A stretch of 5,040 nt of DNA from Lysobacteraceae bacterium (lineage in GTDB: Bacteria; Pseudomonadota; Gammaproteobacteria; Xanthomonadales; Xanthomonadaceae), in the NCBI GenBank assembly GCA_017990865.1, contig JAGNNB010000265.1:1-5040 (forward strand). The letters run 5' to 3'. Shown piece by piece: positions 1-5,040 of this stretch. Position 1 is the first letter of the stretch, and every line of letters begins with the position of its first letter. A model generated the notes under the pieces. That model searched no databases, was not told where the DNA came from, and saw only the letters and a list, made by a program, of their open reading frames with translations. The translations under genes were made by a program, and so were the position numbers.

Positions 1-1
1 C

Positions 2-931
2 AAGAACGCCGAAGCGGTCGCGTTCTATCGCGAAGCGCAGACGGCGTTCGCGGCGTTGAAACTGGATCAAGACGAAATCCGCACCGTGCGCGCGATGGTG
101 GATCTGCAGTTGAAGGGCGTGGGAAAGGAACGCTTATCCGAGTCGATCGCGCGCTTGATCCTGCTCGGCGACCGGATCGCGCGGACCGAACGCGAGGCGG
201 CCGCCTCCGATTTCGAAGAACGGTTGCGATACGCCGAGAGCGACGCGGAGCTGGCGCGGGTCAACGCGAAGGCGGAAAACGAACGTCTGCGCGCGATGGC
301 CAGCGAAGACAAATTCCGCTACACCTTGATCGCCGGCGTGCTGGCGCTGTGCACGCTTGGCGTCGTCGCGGTGCTGTATTCGCAGCAACGTCGGCACGCC
401 GCGATGATGCGCGAGCGCGGCCGGGAAATGGAGATCGCCATTTCGACCGATTTCCTCACCTCGGTGCACAGCCGGCGCTTCATCACCGACGCCGGCCATG
501 CCGCTTTCGAGAATGCGCTCGATAAAAGCACGGGATTCGCAGTCGCGGTGGTGGATATCGATCATTTCAAGACGATCAACGATCGCTTCGGCCATGCGGT
601 GGGCGACGATGTGCTGAAAGCAGTCGCGCACGCCATGCGCGCGACCTGCCGCGACAGCGACACGCTGGGCCGCTACGGCGGCGAAGAATTCGCGGTGTTG
701 TTGGAAGGCATCTCGCCCGAACACGCGCTCGCCGCGGCGGAGCGCTTACGCAAAGCGGTTGCCGCGATCGAAATCCGTATCGGCGACGACACGATCGCGC
801 CGACCGCATCCGTCGGCGTGGCGTGCCTGGCCGCGGACGATCGCGATTTCGATCACGTGCTGGTGCGCGCCGACCGCGCGCTGTATCGCGCGAAGGAAGA
901 AGGACGCAATCGAGTGATATTGGCGGAGTGA
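2..931 (+). CDS. Membrane-anchored GGDEF diguanylate cyclase, 5'-truncated by window edge
   Basis: Probable diguanylate cyclase, making the second messenger c-di-GMP from two GTP. The frame is open back to base 2, so the true start lies upstream; the TTG at 56 is internal and I do not take it as the start. Counting from base 56, residues 1-85 are helical and charged, probably the end of a TPR-like or coiled-coil sensory region. Residues about 89-109 (bases 320-382) form one transmembrane helix, so the C-terminal catalytic domain should be cytoplasmic. In that domain, DIDHFKTINDRFGHAVGDD (167-185) carries the metal and GTP-binding residues and GGEEF (208-212) is an active-site variant competent in this family. 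RDSD (199-202), five residues before GGEEF, matches the RxxD product-inhibition site. One oddity is that the usual N of the LTxxxNRR motif is S (LTSVHSRR, 134-141). The input signal cannot be told from this fragment. The family call is firm; catalysis is inferred from the motifs. Confidence 0.93.
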   Translation, partial: KNAEAVAFYREAQTAFAALKLDQDEIRTVRAMVDLQLKGVGKERLSESIARLILLGDRIARTEREAAASDFEERLRYAESDAELARVNAKAENERLRAMASEDKFRYTLIAGVLALCTLGVVAVLYSQQRRHAAMMRERGREMEIAISTDFLTSVHSRRFITDAGHAAFENALDKSTGFAVAVVDIDHFKTINDRFGHAVGDDVLKAVAHAMRATCRDSDTLGRYGGEEFAVLLEGISPEHALAAAERLRKAVAAIEIRIGDDTIAPTASVGVACLAADDRDFDHVLVRADRALYRAKEEGRNRVILAE

Positions 932-954
932 TCCGCGCCACAGCGCGCAGGGCC

Positions 955-969
955 GGGCGCGAAGCGCCT
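955..969. terminator. Small GC hairpin between convergent genes, possible weak bidirectional terminator
   Basis: In the 52-base gap between the stop of the GGDEF gene (931) and the stop of rsmI on the other strand (984), GGGCGC and GCGCCT can pair around a GAA loop. That gives five GC pairs plus one G-T wobble. The position suits a shared terminator for the two convergent genes, and the GCGAAGC core is a stable mini-hairpin. Neither strand has a T-run after the stem, so intrinsic termination is unproven and the hairpin may be incidental in such GC-rich DNA. Confidence 0.3.
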
Positions 970-983
970 CGACACGAAGCACT

Positions 984-1838
984 TTATCCCGTAGCGCCTC
1001 CACCCGCGTCGCCGCCGTACAACGCCTTTCTCGGTGCGCCGGTGATGTCCGCCGCCAGTTTGGCCGCGGCCGAGGGCGGCAAGTGTTCGGCGAGTTTCGC
1101 GTACAGCCTGCGGCCTTCCGCGAGCTTGGCGTGGCCGTCGTCGCCCGCGCCTTGGATCAACAGCACGAACTCCCCTTTGCGCTGATCGGCATCGGCGGCG
1201 ACGCGGGCGTGCAGCGCCGCCAAGGTGCCGTCGAGCACGGTCTCGAAGAGTTTGGTCAGTTCGCGCGCGATCGCCGCAGGCCGGTCGGCGCCGAACGCGA
1301 CGACGGCGTCGGCCAGCGTGTCTTCGATGCGGTGCGAGGATTCGTAGAAGATCAACGTGCGCGGTTCTGCCGCCAGCGTGGCCAAGCGCTCGCGACGGGC
1401 GCCGGCTTTCGCGGGCAGAAAGCCCTCGAACACGAAGCGGTCGCTGGGCAGGCCGGCCACGCTCAGCGCGGCGATCAACGCCGACGGCCCTGGAATCGGA
1501 CTGACCCGCAGGCCGGCGGCACGCGCCGCAGCGACCAGGCGATAGCCGGGGTCGCTGACCAGCGGCGTGCCGGCATCGGAGACCAGCGCGAGCGATTCGC
1601 CGCCGCGCAGACGCGCGACGATGGCGTCGGCGACGCCGGCTTCGTTGTGTTCATGCAGCGCGATCAGACGCTGTTCGAGCCCGTAATGCGCCAGCAACTG
1701 CCGCGTATGCCGGGTGTCCTCCGCGCACACCGCCGCGACGGTCCGCAGCGTCTCCAGACCGCGCGGGCTGAGGTCGGCGAGGTTCCCGATCGGGGTGGCG
1801 ACGACATACAAGGTGCCGGCGGCGGGGACTGAGGACAT
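984..1838 (-). CDS. rsmI: 16S rRNA (cytidine(1402)-2'-O)-methyltransferase RsmI
   Basis: RsmI is a cytoplasmic, SAM-dependent enzyme of the tetrapyrrole-methylase (SPOUT-unrelated) fold. It 2'-O-methylates C1402 of 16S rRNA, while RsmH adds the N4 methyl, in the decoding centre. The 284-residue product is close to the E. coli length. Family motifs appear in order: YVVATPIGNLADLSPR (11-26), AEDTRHTRQLL (39-49), SDAGTPLVSDPG (87-98, SAM-binding region), PGPSA (116-120), ESSHR (166-170), ARELTKLFET (191-200) and KGEFVLL (221-227). The C-terminal ITGAPRKALY fits the helical tail of bacterial RsmI. I chose the ATG at 1838 because the conserved GTLYVVATPIGNL begins eight residues in; an upstream in-frame ATG at 1904 would add 22 residues outside the family pattern. 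Neither start has a clear Shine-Dalgarno. The stop is TAA at 984-986. The gene is divergent from lpoA, as in E. coli. Confidence 0.97.
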   Translation of the reverse strand: MSSVPAAGTLYVVATPIGNLADLSPRGLETLRTVAAVCAEDTRHTRQLLAHYGLEQRLIALHEHNEAGVADAIVARLRGGESLALVSDAGTPLVSDPGYRLVAAARAAGLRVSPIPGPSALIAALSVAGLPSDRFVFEGFLPAKAGARRERLATLAAEPRTLIFYESSHRIEDTLADAVVAFGADRPAAIARELTKLFETVLDGTLAALHARVAADADQRKGEFVLLIQGAGDDGHAKLAEGRRLYAKLAEHLPPSAAAKLAADITGAPRKALYGGDAGGGATG

Positions 1839-1872
1839 CGGGTTCTGCTCGCTCGGGTTCGCCCCGGGCAGG

Positions 1873-1878
1873 TAGAAT
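1873..1878 (+). promoter_or_regulatory. Candidate -10 box (TAGAAT) for the lpoA transcript
   Basis: TAGAAT matches five of six bases of the sigma-70 -10 consensus and lies in the 125-base divergent region between the rsmI start (1838) and the lpoA start (1964). Initiation about seven bases downstream would give a leader of roughly 80 nt before the lpoA ATG. I see no convincing TTGACA-like -35 at 16-18 bases upstream and no TGn extended -10, so support is the hexamer and its position only. No comparable box stands out on the minus strand for rsmI. Confidence 0.4.
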
Positions 1879-1950
1879 CTCAGGCCGATACGGCGCGCGT
1901 CCATCCCGGGCCCGCGCAGGAGCCGCCGATCCGGTGCGTTCCGACTTTCC

Positions 1951-1956
1951 GGAGGG
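1951..1956 (+). promoter_or_regulatory. Strong Shine-Dalgarno (GGAGGG) that fixes the lpoA start
   Basis: GGAGGG sits seven bases before the ATG at 1964. It is the clearest ribosome-binding site in the window and decides between several in-frame starts: a GTG at 1934 and ATGs at 1964, 1982, 2006 and 2027. The GTG at 1934 would place this motif inside the coding region. Confidence 0.8.
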
Positions 1957-1963
1957 TGCGTCG

Positions 1964-3406
1964 ATGCGAGTGTCGAAGACGATGTGGGCAGGCAGCGGGC
2001 GAGCGATGCGGACGCGCGGCGCGCGCATGCGCTGGGCGGTCGCGCTGACGATGGCGATGACCCTGGCCCTCGGCGGCTGTACGACGACCGGCACGACCAC
2101 GAAAACGCCGACCGTACGGATCAACCCGGTGATCGCCCAGGCTTCGTTGCTGGCGCGCAACCACGATGCCCTGAACGGTCAAGCCAAAGTCGAAAACGCG
2201 CGGGCGATCGAACGCCTGCTCGGCGGCTTGGATAACGCCGCGCTGACCAACGAAGCCGCGGCGCTGCAGGCCGGCGACCCGCTGTACAACTTCGCCGGAC
2301 GCGAATTGCTGCGTCGTGGTCTGGCCCTGCCGCGTCCGTTCGACCGCGAAGGCGGCGATTGGCGCGTCAACATGGGCGATCGCCCGCCCGCCGACCGCGA
2401 TGGTTATCGCCCGCCGCGCAAACTCGCGGTGCTGCTGCCGCTGTCCGGCAATCTCGCCACCGCCGCCTCACCGGTGCGCGACGGCTTCCTCGCCGGTTAC
2501 TACGGCGAGCACCGGGCGCGTCCGGACGTGGCGTTCTACGACACCACCGGCACGCCGGCCGGCACGGTCGCGGCGTATCAAAAAGCGGTGACCGACGGCG
2601 CGGATTACGTGCTGGGCCCGTTGGGTCGCGACGAGGTCGGCGCGCTGTTCAAGGAATCGCTGACGGTGCCGGTGCTGGCGCTCAATCGCGGGCCGGTCGC
2701 CCCGCCCTCGGGCAACGCCAGTTTCTCGCTGGCGCCAGAAGACGACGGCATCGCCGCGGCGGAATACCTGATTTCGCGCAACGCGCGCCGGGTCGTGGTG
2801 CTGGTGGGGGGCGACGACAATCTGCGCCGCAGCGTCGCCGCGTTCCGCGAGCATCTGCAAGGCCGCGGCGGGGTGGTGGTCGAGACGCTGCAGATCGCCG
2901 ACAAACCCGTCGACAGCACCGCCGCGCTGCAAGCGGCGATGCAGAAAGATGGCGGTGCGAATGCGGTCTTCCTCGCGCTCAAGGGCACGCAGGCGCGCGC
3001 GATCGCGCCGCAGTTGACCGCCGCGGGTTTCGCCGACAAGTTGCGCGTCGCCACGTCGCAGTTATTGTCCGGCTCGGGCAAAGCCGACCAGGACAAAGCA
3101 CTCGACGGCATCGCGTTTCCGACCGAAAGCTGGAGCGTGCGCGGCGTGAGCGGCCTGCCCGGCGCCGAAATCACCGGCAAGGATCTGCCGACCGCGCGCG
3201 GCCCCGCCGCCAAGCTGTTCGCCTTCGGCTACGACGCGTGGTTGTTGACGGGCTATTTGGAGCGCATCGCGCAAAACGCCAACGGCAAAGTGCAAGGCGC
3301 CACCGGCACGCTGCGCATCGATGGCTTCGGCAATATCCTGCGCACGCCGGCCTGGTCCACGTTCCGCGACGGCGTGCTCGTCGCGCTCGACGGCAGCGGC
3401 GGATGA
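1964..3406 (+). CDS. lpoA: Penicillin-binding protein activator LpoA (LppC family lipoprotein)
   Basis: Outer-membrane lipoprotein that, in E. coli, reaches through the periplasm to stimulate the peptidoglycan synthase PBP1A; the partner here is inferred from the family. From ATG 1964 the product has 480 residues. A basic n-region and hydrophobic stretch (about 23-38) end in the lipobox LGGC with the lipidated Cys at 39. Threonine at +2 does not signal inner-membrane retention. A Thr-rich linker follows, then about 100 mostly helical residues (50-150). A periplasmic-binding-protein-like domain starts at [16 protein letters not shown] (153-168), with [11 protein letters not shown] (218-228), [10 protein letters not shown] (419-428) and the typical end [16 protein letters not shown] (445-460) plus WSTFRDG. 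The 678-residue E. coli protein has a much larger N-terminal TPR-like region, so this one is reduced. It is divergent from rsmI and followed by yraN, as in E. coli, which strongly supports the call. Confidence 0.93.
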   Translation: MRVSKTMWAGSGRAMRTRGARMRWAVALTMAMTLALGGCTTTGTTTKTPTVRINPVIAQASLLARNHDALNGQAKVENARAIERLLGGLDNAALTNEAAALQAGDPLYNFAGRELLRRGLALPRPFDREGGDWRVNMGDRPPADRDGYRPPRKLAVLLPLSGNLATAASPVRDGFLAGYYGEHRARPDVAFYDTTGTPAGTVAAYQKAVTDGADYVLGPLGRDEVGALFKESLTVPVLALNRGPVAPPSGNASFSLAPEDDGIAAAEYLISRNARRVVVLVGGDDNLRRSVAAFREHLQGRGGVVVETLQIADKPVDSTAALQAAMQKDGGANAVFLALKGTQARAIAPQLTAAGFADKLRVATSQLLSGSGKADQDKALDGIAFPTESWSVRGVSGLPGAEITGKDLPTARGPAAKLFAFGYDAWLLTGYLERIAQNANGKVQGATGTLRIDGFGNILRTPAWSTFRDGVLVALDGSGG

Positions 3407-3422
3407 CCTCAGCCCGCGCGTT

Positions 3423-3442
3423 CGCAGCGAATCCCCGCTGCG
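3423..3442 (+). repeat. Perfect 7-bp inverted repeat abutting the yraN start codon
   Basis: CGCAGCG (3423-3429) and CGCTGCG (3436-3442) are exact reverse complements around the six-base loop AATCCC. The stem ends one base before the yraN ATG at 3444 and fills half of the 37-base lpoA-yraN spacer. In mRNA it would place a GC-rich hairpin where a ribosome-binding site should be. No T-run follows, so it does not look like a terminator. A role in limiting or coupling yraN translation is inference only. Confidence 0.45.
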
Positions 3443-3443
3443 C

Positions 3444-3836
3444 ATGACCGTTGCGGACGATCGTCGCGGACGCGGCGCGCAGGTCGAAGCGCTGGCCCGC
3501 GCTTATCTCGAACGTCAGGGCCTGCGCGCGGTCGCCGCGAACGCGAACTTTCGTTTCGGCGAACTCGATTTGGTGATGCTGGACGGCGACACGCTGGTCT
3601 TCGTCGAAGTGCGCTATCGCCGAGAAGGCGCGTCCGCGCGCGGCTTCGGCGGCGGCGCGGCATCGATCGACGCGAGCAAGCGCCGCAAACTCGTCGCGGC
3701 GGCCGAAACCTTTCTGCAATCGCATCGCGCGTATGCGCGCGCCGCCTGCCGCTTCGATGCCGTCGTCGCCAGCGGCGATCCGGACGTGCCGACCTTCGAT
3801 TGGCTGCGCGATGCGTTTCGCGCCGACGACGTCTGA
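3444..3836 (+). CDS. yraN: YraN family protein (UPF0102), restriction-endonuclease-like fold
   Basis: A widespread small protein with a nuclease-like fold whose cellular role is not settled; resemblance to Holliday-junction resolvase-type nucleases is structural. The 130-residue product nearly equals E. coli YraN (131). Visible features are an N-terminal helix with [20 protein letters not shown] (8-27), the core [10 protein letters not shown] (36-45) with the E and D of the PD-(D/E)xK-like centre, VFVEVRYRR (52-60) with Arg where many nucleases have the catalytic Lys (E. coli YraN shares this), then [17 protein letters not shown] (67-83) and CRFDAV (102-107). The ATG at 3444 is the only sensible start: the frame offers no GTG or TTG in the spacer, and an ATG at 3321 would lie deep inside lpoA. 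There is no clear Shine-Dalgarno and a hairpin sits just upstream, so translation may depend on coupling to lpoA, which ends 37 bases earlier. Confidence 0.93.
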   Translation: MTVADDRRGRGAQVEALARAYLERQGLRAVAANANFRFGELDLVMLDGDTLVFVEVRYRREGASARGFGGGAASIDASKRRKLVAAAETFLQSHRAYARAACRFDAVVASGDPDVPTFDWLRDAFRADDV

Positions 3837-3853
3837 AGCCCATTCCGAACGCG

Positions 3854-4399
3854 ATGCCCACCATCTTCACCCACCCCGCCGTTCCGCTCGCGCTCGGCCT
3901 CGCGCTGGGACGCAAGGCGCTTTCGACGCGCTTGGTCGCCGCGGGCGCGTTCGCGTCGATCCTGCCGGATTTCGACAGCGTCGCGTTCAAACTCGGCATC
4001 GCCTACGCCGACCAATTCGGTCATCGCGGCGCGACGCATTCGCTGCTGTTCGCGCTGGCCGTCGGCTGCATCGGCGCCGCGGCGGCGCCGTGGCTGCGCA
4101 CCGGGCGTTGGCGCGCGTTGTGGTTTCTCGCGTTCTGCACCGCCTCGCACCCGCTGCTGGATGCGCTGACCAACGGCGGCCTCGGCGTGGCCTTGCTGTG
4201 GCCGTGGTCGCACGACCGCATGTTCGCGCCGTGGCGACCGATCGCGGTGTCGCCGATCGGCGCGGGTTTCTTCAGCGCGCGCGGACTGACGGTGCTGTGG
4301 TCGGAGTTGTGTTGGGTGTGGATGCCTGCATTCGCGGTCGCTTGCGTGGGGTGGGCGTTAAGACGGTGGGCCGGAGCCAGCCCTACAATCGGGCCATGA
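3854..4399 (+). CDS. YdjM/DUF457 family membrane-bound metal-dependent hydrolase
   Basis: Integral inner-membrane protein of the YdjM/YbcI (DUF457) family, annotated as metal-dependent hydrolases related to phospholipase-C-type enzymes; the substrate is unknown. The 181-residue product has the family's conserved polar residues in order: TH (6-7) at the N-terminus, LPDFD (37-41), HRGATHS (57-63) and SHPLLD (98-103) followed by TNGG. These His and Asp residues are the likely metal ligands. Hydrophobic segments lie near 8-35, 63-80, 88-106 and 150-168, so about four membrane spans are likely. I chose the ATG at 3854, which gives the typical MPTxxTHP beginning; an in-frame TTG at 3800 would run into yraN. 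The start is 17 bases after the yraN stop with no clear Shine-Dalgarno. The stop TGA overlaps the next gene's ATG. In E. coli ydjM is LexA-regulated; I see no LexA-type operator here. Confidence 0.88.
   Translation: MPTIFTHPAVPLALGLALGRKALSTRLVAAGAFASILPDFDSVAFKLGIAYADQFGHRGATHSLLFALAVGCIGAAAAPWLRTGRWRALWFLAFCTASHPLLDALTNGGLGVALLWPWSHDRMFAPWRPIAVSPIGAGFFSARGLTVLWSELCWVWMPAFAVACVGWALRRWAGASPTIGP
4384..4389 (+). promoter_or_regulatory. Candidate -10 box (TACAAT) for a leaderless oxidase transcript
   Basis: TACAAT matches five of six -10 consensus bases and ends six bases before the ATG at 4396. Transcription starting about seven bases downstream would begin at or next to that ATG, giving a leaderless mRNA. 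The oxidase also lacks a Shine-Dalgarno (the preceding bases are CGGGCC). The -35 side is weak: TTAAGA at 4358-4363 is 20 bases away, and a GAC core at 4362-4364 fits an 18-base spacer with only three of six matches. The box lies inside the end of the upstream gene. Confidence 0.42.
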
Positions 4400-5040
4400 A
4401 CGCATTGCCTGCCGATCTCGACCGAACGCTCGCCGATCTGCTCGGCGACGGTTGGCGCACCGATCCGAGCGAACGGCTCACCTACGGTTACGACAATTCG
4501 CGCACGCAGGCGATGCCCGATGCGGTGGCGCTGCCGCGTACGCGCGAACAGGTGCAGGCGCTCGTGCGCGCCTGTCGCGCGCACCGCGTGCCGGTGATCG
4601 CGCGCGGCCGCGGCACGAATACGACCGGCGCGGCGGTGCCATCGGCCGGCGGCGTGGTGGTGTCGTTCGAACGCATGAATCGGATTCTCGAGATTCGCCC
4701 CGGCGACCGCTGCGCGATCGTCGAACCGGGGGTGCTCAACGGCGACCTGCAGCGCGCCTTGCGCGAACACGGTTTGTTTTGGCCGCCCGACCCCACCAGC
4801 GCGGATTTTTCGACGATCGGCGGCAATCTCGCCTGCAATGCCGGCGGTCCGCGCGCGGTGAAGTACGGCGCCAGTCGCGACAACGTGTTGGCGTTGGTCG
4901 CGGTCGCAGGCACGGGCGATACGATCCGCTGCGGCACAGCCACCACGAAAGGTTCGACCGGCTACGACCTGCAGCGTTTGCTGGTCGGCAGCGAAGGCAC
5001 GCTCGGGCTGATCGTCGAAGCGACGCTGAAACTCGCGCCG
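4396..5040 (+). CDS. GlcD-type FAD-linked oxidase (2-hydroxyacid dehydrogenase), 3'-truncated
   Basis: The frame from ATG 4396 stays open to the window edge, giving the first 215 residues of a flavoprotein of the FAD-binding-4 (VAO/PCMH) superfamily. Such enzymes oxidise 2-hydroxyacids such as glycolate, D-lactate or D-2-hydroxyglutarate to 2-oxoacids. FAD-domain motifs appear in order: YGYDNSRTQAMPDAVALPRT (30-49), the pyrophosphate loop ARGRGTNTTGAAVPSAGG (69-86), IVEPGVLNGDLQ (108-119), PPDPTSADFSTIGGNLACN (130-148) with AGGPRAVKYGASRD (149-162), and TTKGSTGYDLQRLLVG (183-198) with SEGTLGLIVEATLKL (199-213). The C-terminal substrate domain that would separate GlcD from D-lactate dehydrogenase is outside the window, so I give no symbol. 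The start overlaps the previous stop by ATGA, which suggests coupling, but a -10-like box just upstream may provide a separate start. Confidence 0.93.
   Translation, partial: MNALPADLDRTLADLLGDGWRTDPSERLTYGYDNSRTQAMPDAVALPRTREQVQALVRACRAHRVPVIARGRGTNTTGAAVPSAGGVVVSFERMNRILEIRPGDRCAIVEPGVLNGDLQRALREHGLFWPPDPTSADFSTIGGNLACNAGGPRAVKYGASRDNVLALVAVAGTGDTIRCGTATTKGSTGYDLQRLLVGSEGTLGLIVEATLKLAP

Noticed and set aside
1083..1832. A 249-codon plus-strand open frame antisense to rsmI
   Set aside because: No family motifs and no ribosome site. The opposite strand encodes every RsmI motif in order.
1839..1904. A longer RsmI starting at the ATG at 1904
   Set aside because: The extra 22 residues precede the usual family N-terminus (GTLYVVATPIGNL close to the start) and have no better ribosome site.
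1839..1963. A structured RNA gene (such as rnpB, which can sit near rsmI in some genomes) in the divergent spacer
   Set aside because: At 125 bases the spacer is too short for RNase P RNA and shows none of its conserved core sequences.
3321..3443. A longer YraN starting at an ATG inside lpoA
   Set aside because: The added 41 residues are the lpoA 3' end read in another frame, Arg/Ser-rich, and they push the protein well beyond the usual length of about 130 residues.
2359..3447. A 362-codon open frame on the plus strand overlapping most of lpoA in another frame
   Set aside because: Its product is a monotonous Arg/Ala/Gly-rich sequence without domains, as expected from a GC-rich alternate frame. 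lpoA has a lipobox, a Shine-Dalgarno and a recognisable domain in the same bases.
4021..4770. A 249-codon minus-strand open frame across the DUF457 gene and the oxidase start
   Set aside because: It is His/Ala/Arg-rich shadow sequence with no motifs, while the plus strand shows conserved catalytic and FAD-binding residues across the same interval.
1..5040. An undescribed defence, mobile or biosynthetic system
   Set aside because: All genes fall in known families, composition looks uniform, and I see no direct-repeat array, transposase, integrase, tRNA-linked junction or toxin-antitoxin pair.

Overview
The window is GC-rich throughout, and its gene content and order point to a gammaproteobacterium. 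The GC bias, Arg/Ala-rich proteins and TAGAAT/TACAAT-type -10 boxes close to start codons would fit the Xanthomonadaceae/Lysobacteraceae. That placement is an inference from style and synteny; no rRNA or other diagnostic marker is present.

Layout, left to right. (1) Bases 2-931 (+) hold the 3' part of a membrane-anchored GGDEF diguanylate cyclase gene whose 5' end lies outside the window. (2) After a 52-base convergent gap with a small GC hairpin comes rsmI on the minus strand (984-1838), encoding the 16S rRNA C1402 2'-O-methyltransferase. (3) A 125-base divergent intergenic region separates rsmI from a plus-strand run: lpoA (outer-membrane lipoprotein activator of a peptidoglycan synthase, 1964-3406), yraN (UPF0102, nuclease-like fold, 3444-3836), a YdjM/DUF457 membrane-bound metal-dependent hydrolase (3854-4399), and the 5' part of a GlcD-type FAD-linked 2-hydroxyacid dehydrogenase (4396 to the window end). 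The last gene overlaps its predecessor by ATGA and has no stop codon before the edge.

The divergent rsmI / lpoA-yraN arrangement is the same as in E. coli (yraL / yraM-yraN), so this is a conserved housekeeping block covering ribosome modification and cell-wall synthesis, with two less conserved genes downstream. The plus-strand genes are packed tightly enough to be co-transcribed, although the oxidase also has a -10-like box just upstream of its ATG and may have its own leaderless transcript. No stretch over 300 bases lacks a gene. I found no mobile element, CRISPR, tRNA/rRNA or defence system, and nothing that looks like a new system. The points worth a second look are small: the short LpoA, a perfect hairpin against the yraN start codon, the possible leaderless oxidase transcript, and a substitution in the cyclase.
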